DNA of 64,000 bases. It comes from Ceratopteris richardii (taxonomy: Eukaryota; Streptophyta; Polypodiopsida; Polypodiales; Pteridaceae). The notes beneath the pieces were generated by a model. The model ran no database searches, was not told where the DNA came from, and saw nothing but the letters and a program-made list of their open reading frames with translations. Positions 1-10,321 of this stretch are shown here, in pieces. Numbering within the stretch: position 1 is the stretch's first letter; each line of letters starts with the position of its first letter. Position numbers and translations under genes: made by a program. The stretch spans positions 90,680,054-90,744,053 of the forward strand of contig CM035432.1 of the NCBI GenBank assembly GCA_020310875.1, in the 5' to 3' direction.

Positions 1-2346
1 TGTATACCACATGTTTTGCTCATCAAATGTTACATCTTTAGTAACAAGAAATTGCTTTGTGGATGGACTCCACAACCTGTAACCCATTTGTCTATCATCA
101 TATCCAATAAACACATACTTCTCTGCTTTTGGTTCTAGCTTATGTCTTAATTGTGAAGGAACATAAGCATATGCAATACATCCAAATACTTTACAATGAT
201 CAAGACTAGGCTTCTTACCCCACCATGCTTCATAAGGGGTTCCTCCATCCAAAGCTTTGCAAGGCAACCTATTCACAAGGTATGTTGCAGTGTTAATGGC
301 CTCTGCCCATAAGTAATTTGGACAATTCTTTTCCTTCATCATGGCTCTTGCAAACTCTACAAGAGTCCTATTCCTCCTTTCTGCTACTCCATTCTGTTGA
401 GGGGAGTACCTGCAAGTCACTTCTCTTTTGATACCTGCATTCCACAAATAATCATCAAACTCTTTTGAGAAATACTCTCCCCCTCCATCTGATCTTAACC
501 TTTTTAGCTTTTGTCCTGTGATCCTTTCTGCATAAGCATGGAAATGTTTGAATGTCTTGAAGACTTCTGATTTGTCCTTGATTACATACAAAGTAATCCA
601 CCTGGTTGCATCATCAACAAATAATACATAATATCTGGATCCATTTATGCTATAGTCCCTTGAGGGACCCCATACATCTGTATGAACCAATTCAAGCATG
701 TTTGAATACTTGTACCCTGATTTGTTATAAGAACTCTTATGTGCTTTACCTAGTTGACAAGCTTCACACTTGTACACCATATGTTGCCCTTCAATGTTTG
801 GCAATCCAAGCACCACCTGATTCTTTGACATCTCCTTTATAGCTCTCTCATTGAAATGACCTAGCCTTTTATGCCATAGGTCTAATTCAGATACCTTTTG
901 ACCTCCATAGGTAAACAATGCATGTCCCACATTACCTTGGACTTTGAGAGTGAACAATCTTCCCTCCTTTTTACCTGCAATTATGGTTCTATATCCCTGA
1001 TTTGGATCTTGTACATAGACACCATCATTTGTAAATCTTACCTCATATCCTTTCTCCACAATTTGCCCTACACTTATCAAATTTTTAGGAATAGTAGGGA
1101 CATAAAGTACCTTGCTCAGAAGTGTACTTCCACTCTTTGTCTTCACTGATCCAATGCTCTCCACTTTATTTTTGGTATTGTCACCTGTTTGAACTGTATG
1201 TCCATTCACCCTTGCTTCCATATCAGTCATCAAGGATAAATTCCCACTCAGATGGTTACTGCACCCTGAGTCAATATAAAACACTCTTTGATCTTCTCCC
1301 ATTGATTCATGAGTTGCATTCAAGATAAGAGTCATGTCATCCTTCTGATCTGATGCATAATTGTAATAATTATTGTTGTAGGACTGAGATTGGAAGTTTC
1401 TTCCACCTCCTCTACCATATGATGTCCTACCACCTCTTCCTCTGAAATTGCCTCTTTGGTTTCTGCCTCCTCTACCTCTTTGACTATAATTCTGATTGTT
1501 GTATCCTCCATTTTGATTATTATACCAACAATCATTTGCCAAATGATTTGTTCTGCCACAAATCCAACAAGCTTTAGCATTATCTTTGTTCTTACCTCCT
1601 CTTCCTTTACCTCTGAAATTTGTCTTTCCTTTTGTGAAATTGGCTTGATTTGAATTCCCTTCATCATCATTTGATTGCTTTCCTTTGCCATTCTTTTTCT
1701 TGTCTTTGGAGTACATAGCTTGACTTGTACTTCTATCATTGTCTCCTTTAAGATCCTGCTCAAAAGTTAGCATGTGTCCTAGCAATTGATTAAGGTCAGG
1801 AGTAAAGTGATCAAGTGACAACTCTATGGACAAGATAAAAGGCTTCCACTTCTCATCACCTCTTAGACCTGTAAGTATTTGTCTTACCAACTTTTCCTCT
1901 TCAATATCTTCATCCACTGCTCCCAAGCTATCTGCAATATCTTTCATTCTTGCCACATAATCTGAAATTGATTGTGAGCTCTTCTTCTTGAAAGTTGTGA
2001 ACTCAGCCCATAGTGAGGACTTCCTTGACTTAGTTGTATTTTGGAAATGCTCTTCCAAGGCATTCCAAACATCTGTGGCACTTTCCAAACCTCTGATGTG
2101 AGGTAGAAGATAATCATTTACAGCCATGTAGATGATGCTCCTTGCTTGAGCATCCTTTCTCATCCAAGTCTTCAACATTGCAAGTTCTTCCCTAGTAGGA
2201 ATACTTGGATCTGCAAACTCAGGTTTTTCTTCATCTCCTGTAATAAATGATATAAGATCTTTGCTCATGAGGTGTGCTTCCATCCTCATGGACCATGCTG
2301 GATAGTTCTCCCTATCTAGCTTATCAATCTGCAAGCTTTCTCCCAT
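1..2346 (-). CDS. COP-A gag-protease-integrase polyprotein (partial, runs off window)
   Basis: Open frame of 782 codons from the ATG at 2346 to the window edge with no stop. Order: copia Gag (MGESLQIDKLDRENYPAW start), then a basic RGRGG-rich tract, zinc knuckle CWICGRTNHLANDC (residues about 260-273), protease with the DSG motif in YIDSGCSNHLSG (about 357-368), and the GAG-pre-integrase region with an LWHKRLGH motif. The integrase core follows, with its catalytic Asp in VHTDVWGPS, second Asp in RSDGGGEY and Glu in SPQQNGVAERRNRTL. It ends in the KVFGC...YVPSQLRHKLEPKAEKYVFIGYDD segment that COP-B shares (written here in part). The protein would form the particle, process itself and integrate cDNA. 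The first ATG after the primer site is taken as the start. Confidence 0.92.
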   Translation of the reverse strand, partial: MGESLQIDKLDRENYPAWSMRMEAHLMSKDLISFITGDEEKPEFADPSIPTREELAMLKTWMRKDAQARSIIYMAVNDYLLPHIRGLESATDVWNALEEHFQNTTKSRKSSLWAEFTTFKKKSSQSISDYVARMKDIADSLGAVDEDIEEEKLVRQILTGLRGDEKWKPFILSIELSLDHFTPDLNQLLGHMLTFEQDLKGDNDRSTSQAMYSKDKKKNGKGKQSNDDEGNSNQANFTKGKTNFRGKGRGGKNKDNAKACWICGRTNHLANDCWYNNQNGGYNNQNYSQRGRGGRNQRGNFRGRGGRTSYGRGGGRNFQSQSYNNNYYNYASDQKDDMTLILNATHESMGEDQRVFYIDSGCSNHLSGNLSLMTDMEARVNGHTVQTGDNTKNKVESIGSVKTKSGSTLLSKVLYVPTIPKNLISVGQIVEKGYEVRFTNDGVYVQDPNQGYRTIIAGKKEGRLFTLKVQGNVGHALFTYGGQKVSELDLWHKRLGHFNERAIKEMSKNQVVLGLPNIEGQHMVYKCEACQLGKAHKSSYNKSGYKYSNMLELVHTDVWGPSRDYSINGSRYYVLFVDDATRWITLYVIKDKSEVFKTFKHFHAYAERITGQKLKRLRSDGGGEYFSKEFDDYLWNAGIKREVTCRYSPQQNGVAERRNRTLVEFARAMMKEKNCPNYLWAEAINTATYLVNRLPCKALDGGTPYEAWWGKKPSLDHCKVFGCIAYAYVPSQLRHKLEPKAEKYVFIGYDDRQMGYRLWSPSTKQFLVTKDVTFDEQNMWYT

Positions 2347-2555
2347 CTTGTGTCCACCTGTGTATTGAAACTTCAAGCTTTACAAACAATGTATGTACCT
2401 TTACTTCGAATTGAACTCCTTTTGCCTTTCTTGATGTCAAATAGTCTTCTCCTCGAGCTTTGACTCCAAGCTTTCACTTCTTAATCCTTCAAGTGTTGAA
2501 TCTCTTGAATCTGCAGCAGTCAGGATCCTCCTTTTCTTCAAAATTGATGTCTCCT

Positions 2556-2567
2556 GCTCTGATACCA
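2556..2567 (-). other. COP-A primer-binding site (initiator tRNA-Met)
   Basis: The minus strand reads TGGTATCAGAGC one base after the LTR end. This is the 12-nt complement of the 3' end of plant initiator tRNA-Met, the usual primer of copia elements. It fixes the LTR boundary at 2569 and the direction of the element. Confidence 0.93.
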
Positions 2568-2568
2568 C

Positions 2569-3612
2569 TGATGGAGAAAGTTAATCTCCAAAAGAACAAC
2601 TTACTCTTGTGATTAGAGCACCTCTATACCAAGAGTAAGTCAAACACTTCACTAATTTAGAGGATCAATTGCTAACTTATCAGAAAATTAACAAATCTGT
2701 GAAGAAGATGATACACAGAAAAGTCTGTTGCATTGTTCATTCACATTGACCTATCAAATCTGTAAAGTTTTTGATGAAACTTTGTACGAATCATCTCCTA
2801 GAGATTGCGCAACTATTCCAAGTTGAATTACTCCCAAAGATTAAGTATAACTTGAGAAATTGATTTCACAAGTTACCTATGTCAGAAACTGTTATCCAAA
2901 ACAGTCGACTCTACACCTGTAACTTTTAAGACTTGGTTCTCCTTGAATAGAACCCGTTTTACAAAATGCTTCTAGACATAAGTAGCTTATCTTCCAACTT
3001 AAAGATTAAGCCCTCACTCATGCAAAACTTTAAACTGTGCTAGGAGAAATGACCAAAACATTGACTTCGAAATTTGCGCCTGTTTTAGGAACCTGTGAGC
3101 ACACTTCACATATGAATGTTCCTACACTTAATTCACTCAGCCTGATTACAATTGGAAGCTAAAACTTTGCACAGAGGTCAAGCAACTCTCAACTTAGACT
3201 TGTACAAAAGCATTCCTCAACTGATCTACTGTAGAAGGAGAACACGCAGAAACATCGGGCGCAAAATTTTCCATTTACTCAGAGAAAATACAACTGAGTG
3301 ATGAGAGCTAACTCAAATTCACTTTCCTCTATCTTATGACTTCTATCTCCCTCATTCTTGACTTCTAACTAATGTCACATAAGCTCTCATTTGCTCTCAT
3401 ACATGCCCCGACTTTTCTCAAGGTATTTATAGATAATTTGTACATAATTCTTACTGAACAAAAGATCTAAGTCATCTATGACTATGCTAATGTACATATG
3501 TGTACACTTCTCTTGTCCTCTGATTGTAATCTTCTTCCACACTTTAGGAATTGATTCTTCCTTCATCATTTGATCTTCCAAGCCTTCAATTGGTGATTGG
3601 TATGCACCAACA
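2569..3612 (-). repeat. COP-A 5' LTR (1,044 bp)
   Basis: Read on the minus strand the repeat begins TGTTGGTGC at 3612 and ends CATCA at 2569, next to the primer-binding site. A TATAAATA box lies at 3424-3431 on the minus strand, followed by an AGTCGGGGCA block also found in the COP-B LTR. The two LTRs are clearly related but diverged, so COP-A and COP-B are different insertions of one family and not two ends of a single element. Confidence 0.9.
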
Positions 3613-5643
3613 AGACCTACATTAGATCATTGCAAAGTATTTGGATGTTTGGCATATGCATATCTGCCATCACAATTAAGGCACAAATTGGAACCTAAAG
3701 CTGAAAAGTATGTATTTATTGGTTATGATGATAAGCAGATGGGATATAGGTTGTGGAGTCCATCCACAAAACAATTCCTTGTATCAAAGGATGTTACATT
3801 TGATGAGCAAGGTACTTGGTATGCAGGTACAATCAATATTAATGCAGGTGATGAAGAAGTTGTGAGTCAAAAGAAAGGTAAATCAAAGGTTCAGATATTT
3901 GATGAAGAGGAGAATAATGAAGTGCAGGTTGAAGTTGAAGAAATGCCAAGATTTGATTCTGAGGGTGATGAACCAGAAACCTCAAGGAGTGGAGAACTCA
4001 GAAGGTCATCAAGACACAAGTGGCAACCTACAAGGTATAGCTATGACACTTCGTTTTTGGCTACCAAAGATTATGCTTATATGGTAAAGGTAGATGAAGA
4101 CCCTTCTACATATGAAGAGGCAAAAGGTAAGGAAAATTGGGAGAAAGCTATGCAGGAAGAGTATGATGAATTGATGGAGAATGAGACTTGGGATTTGGTT
4201 CCTAAACCAAATAGTCAGAAGATTATTGGATGTAAATGGGTCTACAAGACAAAGAGGTTTGCAGATGGAAGTGTGTCTAGGTATAAAGCTAGACTTGTTG
4301 TGAAAGGTTTTGCTCAGACATATGGTGTAGAATATGATGAGACCTATAGTCCTGTGGCAAAGATGACAACCATCAGGACACTCATAGCTATTGCTGCATG
4401 TAAAGGTTGGAAATTATGTCAATTAGATGTGAAGAATGCTTTTTTAAATGGTTATATTTCAGATGATGTTTTCATGGAGCAACCACAAGGATTCAGAGAT
4501 GGAAGGTATCCAGATCATGTGTGCAAGCTCACGAGAGCTTTGTATGGTTTGAAGCAGGCCCCAAGGGCATGGAATTATAGACTTGTGAAATTCTTGAAGG
4601 AACTTGGATTTCAAGTATCTAAAGCAGATAGTAGCTTGCTTGTTAAAGCAAGTGATGATGGATTCATTTACATGTGCATATATGTTGATGATATAATTCT
4701 CATAGGTACAGATGAGAAAGGCATTCAAAGCCTAAAGAAGCAAATGGAGAAAGAATTCAAGATCAGTGATTTGGGATACTGGTCATATTTCTTGGGCATG
4801 GAGATTTCATACACTCAACATGGAGTGTATGTGACTCAAGAAAGGTATTTGAGAAACTTGTTAATCAAGTTTAAGATGAATGATTGCAGGGTAGCACCTA
4901 CTCCAATGGAGGTTAATCACAAGTTAAGCAGATATGGAGGAGAAGAGTTTAAGGATATGAAGTTATATCAAAGTTTGGTTGGTAGTTTGATTTATGTTAC
5001 TTTAACTAGACCTGACTTGTCATATGCAGTTGGAGTTTTATCTCAATTCATGCATTTTCCTAGGAAAGAACATTGGATTGCAGGTCAAAGAGTGTTGAGG
5101 TACATTAAGGGTACACTCAAAGAGGGTTTGTATTATGGTTTTACATCAGATACAAACATCAAGATATATAGTGATGCAGATTGGGCAGGTAATCTTGATG
5201 ATAGGAGATCAACATATGGATACTTGTGTTATGTGGGAGATAAGTTAATTTCTTGGTGTTCAAAGAAGCAACACACAGTTGCTTTGTCATCTATAGAGGC
5301 TGAGTACAAACGCATGGTTGAAGCTGCAAAGGAAGTAATATGGCTTAAGACTCTCATGAAGAGTTTTGACATCATACAGAGTACACCTACCATTCATGGG
5401 GATAACATGAGTTCATTGTATTTAGCTGCTAATCCTGTTTTTCATGCCAGGACCAAACAGATTGAGATTCAGTATCACTTTCTAAGAGAGAAGGTGATGG
5501 ATAAAGAGATTGAAGTCATACATACTTCAACAAAAGATCAGATAGCTAATATGCTAACCAAAAGCTTGGATGGACCAAAGCTACATAGATTCAAAGACAT
5601 GGCAGGTATAAAGAAGATAGAGAAAACTTCAATTGATGATTGA
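3613..5643 (+). CDS. COP-B pol: integrase C-terminus, reverse transcriptase, RNase H
   Basis: Open frame from the COP-A junction to TGA at 5641-5643, about 676 residues. It starts in the integrase tail (HCKVFGCLAYAYLPSQLRH). Reverse transcriptase follows, with KWVYKTK, the NAFLNG palm motif and the YVDDIILIG active site carrying both aspartates. Copia-type RNase H follows with YSDADWAG, SSIEAEY and HGDN. There are no stops or frameshifts. The frame is open upstream of the junction, so the true start lies in the part displaced by COP-A. Gag, protease and the integrase catalytic core are missing here only because of that insertion. An acidic linker lies between integrase and reverse transcriptase. 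Confidence 0.93.
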   Translation, partial: RPTLDHCKVFGCLAYAYLPSQLRHKLEPKAEKYVFIGYDDKQMGYRLWSPSTKQFLVSKDVTFDEQGTWYAGTININAGDEEVVSQKKGKSKVQIFDEEENNEVQVEVEEMPRFDSEGDEPETSRSGELRRSSRHKWQPTRYSYDTSFLATKDYAYMVKVDEDPSTYEEAKGKENWEKAMQEEYDELMENETWDLVPKPNSQKIIGCKWVYKTKRFADGSVSRYKARLVVKGFAQTYGVEYDETYSPVAKMTTIRTLIAIAACKGWKLCQLDVKNAFLNGYISDDVFMEQPQGFRDGRYPDHVCKLTRALYGLKQAPRAWNYRLVKFLKELGFQVSKADSSLLVKASDDGFIYMCIYVDDIILIGTDEKGIQSLKKQMEKEFKISDLGYWSYFLGMEISYTQHGVYVTQERYLRNLLIKFKMNDCRVAPTPMEVNHKLSRYGGEEFKDMKLYQSLVGSLIYVTLTRPDLSYAVGVLSQFMHFPRKEHWIAGQRVLRYIKGTLKEGLYYGFTSDTNIKIYSDADWAGNLDDRRSTYGYLCYVGDKLISWCSKKQHTVALSSIEAEYKRMVEAAKEVIWLKTLMKSFDIIQSTPTIHGDNMSSLYLAANPVFHARTKQIEIQYHFLREKVMDKEIEVIHTSTKDQIANMLTKSLDGPKLHRFKDMAGIKKIEKTSIDD

Positions 5644-5651
5644 GGGGGAGC
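5642..5651 (+). other. COP-B polypurine tract
   Basis: GAGGGGGAGC lies directly before the 3' LTR and overlaps the pol stop codon. It is the expected plus-strand priming site and confirms the LTR start at 5652. Confidence 0.88.
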
Positions 5652-6686
5652 TGTTGGTGCAGGGAAATCAACAATTGAAGTTTTAATGAAAGTTTGGAAG
5701 TCAAGCACTGAAGGAAATTTCAAGTTATGAAGCATGGAGGAAGTGCATATTCAGAAGTTGAAAGAGATGCACACATATGTACATTAATTCAGAGATAGTT
5801 CACTTATACTTTTGTATAATCATGATATTGTAAATATTTGCCTATATATACAGGTAAAAAAGTCGGGGCAAATATGAGAGAGCATGAGAATAGAGTAATC
5901 AGTAGTTGTATGAGTCATTAGACTTCTTAGACGTGAGTTGAGTCTCTCTCATCACTTAGTTGTAAATTTCTTCAGAAATGGAAGAAAAATTATGCCCGAT
6001 GTTTCTGTGCATTCTCCTTCTGTCCTTGATCATTTTGAGAATGCTTTTGTAGATGTCTAAGTCCATAGTTAATGAGTCTATGGTTAAAGTTTGAGAGCCT
6101 AATTGTAAACAGGCTGTGAGAATTATGTGTAGGAACATTCATATGTGAAGAAGTGTTCATTGGTTCTTGAAACAGGCGCAAAATTTGATGTTAATGTTTT
6201 GGTCAGTTCTCCTTCCACAGTGTAAAGTTTTGAGCAAGCAAGCACTCAATCTTTAAGTTGGAAGGTAAGCTATTTTTGGCTAAAAGAATTTTCATAAATG
6301 GGTACTACATTGAGAGAACCAAGTGTTAAAAGTTATAAGTGTCTAAATCAGCTTCTCAGAAGAGCAGTTTTAGACATAGGTAACTTGTTGAGTTCATTTC
6401 TCAAGATACACTGAATCTTTTGGAGTGATTCAACTTGGAGAAGGTGCGCAAACTATAGGTAACACCTTGTGAAAAGTTTCATCAAAAACTTTACACAATT
6501 GATAAGGTAATGAGAGAGATATGTGCAGCAGACTTTCTGTGTAGTCATCTCCTTCACAGATTTTTCAAAATCTTCATAATTAATCATTGATCCTCTAAAA
6601 TTGGTGAAAGTTTGAGTTACTCTTGTTATAGAGGTGCTCTAATTACAAGAGTAGCTTGTTCTTTTGGCGATTAACACTCTCCATCA
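5652..6686 (+). repeat. COP-B 3' LTR (1,035 bp)
   Basis: Starts TGTTGGTGCAGGG after the polypurine tract and ends CTCTCCATCA. A TATATATA box is at 5843-5850, followed by the AGTCGGGGCA block shared with COP-A. The end matches the COP-A LTR end (TTAACTTTCTCCATCA there), which supports both boundaries. Confidence 0.92.
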
Positions 6687-7282
6687 TGACTATGCTGACT
6701 AGTCACTCTTGTACTCAATTCCTCACTAGGACTCTCCATGGAAACGATGTTAGTAGAGGGGTCCAATGGATGATGAGGGTGTGTAAGGTTAAGAATTGGT
6801 GTAAACTCAGGTGAAGTGCTTGGAGGTAGGGGTTCCACAATAGAGGTAGGTGTGCAATCATCATCATGCATGATTAATGGATCTCTCAGAGCTAGACAAG
6901 TGGCTTTGATAGGTCGTTCTTCTAGCAAACTGAATACTTTGCAATGTCCTATCTTGGCTGATATGTAGCCCAAGGCTAATTGGATCGTTACCTCATATTC
7001 ATATATCTAATCCTGGCCTAACACAAGCTCTTCCACTAAATCTTGATCATGGCATACTAATAGTTTTTGTTGCATTGTGTTATTTCCTTGGTGCAATGAC
7101 AAGGTAATCTCGCCTATGCATTCAGTGACCTTTCCTCCTATTCCAATCAGATGTGCTTTGGTTGGATGTAATTGTGCTTTGAGCTGATGAGTCAAAGAGG
7201 ATTTGATGCAGCTAACAGTTGCTCCTGTGTTAATGAGAGCATCCACCAAGTGGTATTCCTCTATTCCCACTCCTAAGTTCAA
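6687..7282 (-). pseudogene. GYP-1 second retropepsin-like domain and tail
   Basis: Downstream of integrase, the minus strand codes for EEYHLVDALINTGATVSCIK, then a beta-rich stretch with LIGIGGK, GEITLSL, LLVCHDQD and LVLGQD. This is the layout of a retropepsin: a D-T/S-G-A flap, a central strand, and a closing hydrophobic-G motif. The catalytic Asp is Asn here (NTGA), so this copy is inactive. A stop follows LVLGQD. The frame resumes as YISAKIGHCKVFSLLEERPIK and runs until COP-B cuts it at 6686. The equivalent domain in GYP-2 has DTG and in GYP-3 has DSGA. It is distinct from the canonical protease of this same element at about 10.6 kb. Confidence 0.75.
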
Positions 7283-7419
7283 ATAGGTTGCCTCACTTGA
7301 TGTCCTAGGTTTTCTGAGGCTCTAAAATTAGCCATTGGGATGGGTTTCTCTCCGATCCCATATCTTTCATCTCTCTCTCTCATCCATTCCTTCCGTTTCC
7401 TTATTCGTTTTAGGGCCTC

Positions 7420-8738
7420 CTATCGTGCCTCCTCGTGTGTTTTCTCTTCTTCTTCTCGTCTATTTCTTGCTGCTAGAAGTCTTGACAGCATCTCTTCTGT
7501 TAATGGCTCTAAATACTTCTTCACTCCACAACCACTTATATAATTTGGTAGTACTTCTTCGTCTAGGGTTGCTAAATTGATGGCTCCACTAGTTGATATG
7601 TGATTGATCACCGAGGGGCCATATCCTCTTTTTTGTAGCTTCTTTGCATGTTGCTTTAAAGTATATACGAGAACTAAATCTCCTTCCTTTAAATTTTTAT
7701 CCTTAATATGAGCACCAAAATATGTCTTTTGTCGCCTTTTGCAGCATAAATGCATGCCACTGCTTGTAACCTAGTTTCATGTAGCTTCTCGAGTTGTTCC
7801 AATTGATTAGATAACTCATGTCCAGTCCATTCATAGGTTGATGCTACTCTGAGAGTAGGAACTAGGAAATCAATTGATAAGATGGCATTCTGGTCATACA
7901 CTAGGTTAAACGGAGTAGTTCCTATGGCTATTTTATATGCTACTCGGAGTGCCCATAAAGCCTGATGTAACTGCCTGTTCCAATCAGATCTTCCATTGTT
8001 AACAATCTTTGTGAGAACTGTACACAAGATCTTGTTTGAACTTTCAGCCTGTCCATTGGCTTGAGGGTGATAAGGAGTTGTTTTCTTGTGAATCACTAAG
8101 AATTCATTCATTAAGGCTTATATCACTTCATTGAAGAAGTGTGTGCCTCTATCACTTACGATTTCTATTGGCAATCCAAATCTAGTGACTATGTTCTCAA
8201 AGAGAAACTTAGTCCTAGTCCTTGCATCATTCTTCTTAGTTGCCTTAGCTTCTACCCATTTGGTCAAGTAGTCCATTGCTACAATTATGTACTCGGCATG
8301 AGAGCCTTTCAATGGTGGGCTAATAGGTCCTGCAAAATCTATCCCCCATTTGGTAAATGCTCTGGCACTTATCATAGGTCTTAATGGCATTTCATCTCTT
8401 TTGATAGGATACCTCATTCGTTGACATGTGTCACATCTTTGGACGTATGTGGCTGCATCTTGATATAGAGTTGGCCACCACATTCCGGCAAAAAGAATCA
8501 TTTTTGCAGTTTTATCTACAAAAAAATGTCCTCCGACAGCTCCTGTATGAGCCATTTCTAAGACTGAAACATACTCGTCTTCATGGATGCACATTCTTAA
8601 GTCTTTGTCCCTTCCTCTTTTAAAAAGTTGTTTGCCTATGAGTACATAATCTTTGCTTTGCTCGTGGAGGGCAGGTTTTCCTGCCAAATTAGCTCCTTCT
8701 GGGTATTCTTGCATTTTCAAGAATTTTACTAGAGGCAT
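7420..8738 (-). pseudogene. GYP-1 integrase
   Basis: Integrase split by one in-frame stop near 8115 and a frameshift near 7720. The HHCC zinc-binding part is visible as HTGAVGGHF followed by CDTCQR. The core keeps the first Asp in WGIDFAGPI, the second in VSDRGTHF and the Glu in HPQANGQAESSNK. The C-terminal GPY-like module reads LQKRGYGPSVINHISTSGA, followed by an arginine/glutamate-rich helix leading into the second retropepsin. It is the counterpart of the GYP-2 integrase at 20133-21314, with which it shares most residues. Confidence 0.88.
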
Positions 8739-8840
8739 ACTCCACCTCGGTGCTACTGTAGAGTAACATAGAGTAGAGTTCTCTTCAGGTGTTCTTTCTT
8801 GACAAGTGGGGCAAGTAGATACGTAGTTATGGGTATCCCT

Positions 8841-9515
8841 CTACATGGTTGGCAAATATATGCCTAATCTCGTAAGTGCTTGCCAAGTTCTATTCACACT
8901 TCGATGAGTTTTCCATTGATTCACGTGTGCTCTTTGAAGCCACATCTCTTGCTCCTCTTCTTCCACACATCTCATAAGTAGTCCACTTGGTTCTTGGTGG
9001 TATAGGCTTCTAGCTATGATGTGGAGATTTTTAGTCTTCCATAGCTCCTGGCTATTGTTTAAATTGATACGATGTTGAGGTCCATGCGTGAGTATGGGAA
9101 CCAATTTTTCTGCCCATTGTGGACATACTTCTAGGTTGAAAAGATAAGTATCCGACAGATCATCTAGCACTCCTGTGGGAGATTCTCCATGTGTCATTCT
9201 CAACACGTGATCTACATGGATGTACGTGTCCCCTTTCTTGACTACTACTTCAAAAACAAATTCCATTAACAATAGAAACCATCGAACTAGTCGTCCGGTA
9301 TTGCAAGGTTTATTGACTAGGTATAGTAGGGCTTGATGATCAATGAAGAATTTGAATTTGTTTGCTAACAAGTAGTGCCTAAACTTCTTTACAGTATATA
9401 CCATTCCTAAGCCTTCTCGCTCCGTAGTGGTATAATTATGCTCAACTTGGTTTAATTGTCTACTAGCATAGGCTATAGGGTGATGGTCGTTGTTTGGAGG
9501 ACTTGGCTTATGTCA
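8841..9515 (-). pseudogene. GYP-1 RNase H remnant joined to pre-RT segment
   Basis: The minus strand reads PIAYASRQLN, TTTEREGLGMVYTVKKFRHY and FFIDHQALLYLVNKP, which is gypsy RNase H. Its first catalytic Asp strand is missing. Upstream, at about 9490-9515, the frame jumps straight from the pre-RT motif (DLKGVDPSICAHRIPM) into SPPNNDHHPIAYASRQL. The reverse-transcriptase palm, about 250 residues in relatives, is therefore deleted. The part after RNase H continues into the integrase linker (TPTGVLDDL...FNLEVCPQW region) before a stop. Confidence 0.85.
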
Positions 9516-10298
9516 TCATAGGGATTCTATGGGCGCAAATAGAAGGATCAACACCTTTTAAATCCTTATATGTCCATGCAAATACATCTCTATATTCTCT
9601 TATGAGTTGTATTAACTCTTGTTCTTCCTCAAGCGAGACATCTTATCCTTTAGATGTGCATCTCTCTTCTCCTTCTTCCAGAACTACTACTATCTTCTTG
9701 GTCTGCTCTTTATTGTCATATGCTATCCCTGGTCACGCTTCCCATTTTGGCATCTGAATAGCAATCTTCCTCTCCTCTACCTCTCGAATTGGTCTTGATG
9801 TATGTTCTCTTCTTTTTCGTTTTGCCTATTTGGTTCATTTTCTTCCCTTTGTGTTATTCCTTGATTTGACTCATTAGTCATGGTGCTTACTCCTTGATTC
9901 TCATTTTCTTCCTTAATAGGTTCTAGTTCCATTTCTATGCTCTCATAATCTTCCTTCCATTCTTTTTCAATTACCTCTCCTTCATCTGCTTCTTGGAGGA
10001 CGACCATGTATAAGCTTACTTCATATCCTTCCTCATCGATGCATTCATTCATAGTTATTACTTCTTCATTTATACATACGTCAAGAGTGGCTAAAATCTC
10101 CATCCAACCATGGGGTTCGAATTCCTCATCTAAAAATATTTGAGGCATGTAAGCAGGATCTTCTATAGGTCTAGATACTCCTTGTCTTATGTGCCATCCT
10201 TGCCTCCTTTCTTCTTCCCTTTTAGTTGCCTGGCACATCCATAGGTGAGTATCTTCATTCATCCATGTTTGGCTACTCGAACCTACACTATGAATCAA
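9516..10298 (-). pseudogene. GYP-1 acidic linker and pre-RT tether
   Basis: The region between protease and the missing reverse transcriptase. The frame at 10298-9777 codes for a Glu/Asp-rich linker (for example IEMELEPIKEENENQG). After a frame change, IREYRDVFAWTYKDLKGVD can be read at about 9600-9540. That motif immediately precedes the reverse transcriptase in Athila/Tat-type elements. Two stops lie in this part. It identifies the left breakpoint of the palm deletion. Confidence 0.75.
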
Positions 10299-10321
10299 TA
10301 GATTGTCATCTTCCTTATGTA

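Larger units (their letters stand above)
1..3612 (-). mobile_element. COP-A: Ty1/copia LTR retrotransposon, 5' half, nested in COP-B
   Basis: A minus-strand copia element whose 5' LTR, primer-binding site, gag, protease and most of integrase lie in the window. The reverse transcriptase, RNase H and 3' LTR are beyond base 1. Its LTR edge at 3612 abuts the integrase coding sequence of COP-B directly, so it is read as an insertion into COP-B. The coding frame is uninterrupted, which suggests recent activity. The target duplication cannot be tested because the other end is outside the window. Confidence 0.93.
3613..6686 (+). mobile_element. COP-B: Ty1/copia LTR retrotransposon, 3' part
   Basis: Plus-strand copia element represented by the end of integrase, reverse transcriptase, RNase H, polypurine tract and 3' LTR. 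Its upstream half should lie left of the window beyond COP-A. Its LTR ends at 6686, where the reading frame of GYP-1 is cut, so COP-B is itself inserted in GYP-1. The flanking bases after the LTR are TGACT; the matching left flank would lie outside the window. Confidence 0.9.

Noticed and set aside
606-1653. Several plus-strand open frames of 65-83 codons
   Set aside because: They are antisense to the uninterrupted COP-A gag-pol frame and code for no recognisable domain.
1332-1763. 143-codon minus-strand frame rich in Glu, Ile and Met
   Set aside because: It is a shifted frame over the COP-A zinc-knuckle region. The real frame, in phase with the ATG at 2346, contains CWICGRTNHLANDC and the protease.
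7335-7580. Plus-strand frames of 67-81 codons with hydrophobic Leu/Ser-rich sequence
   Set aside because: Antisense to the Arg/Glu-rich helix after GYP-1 integrase. The hydrophobic look is a by-product of GAA/AGA codons read backward.
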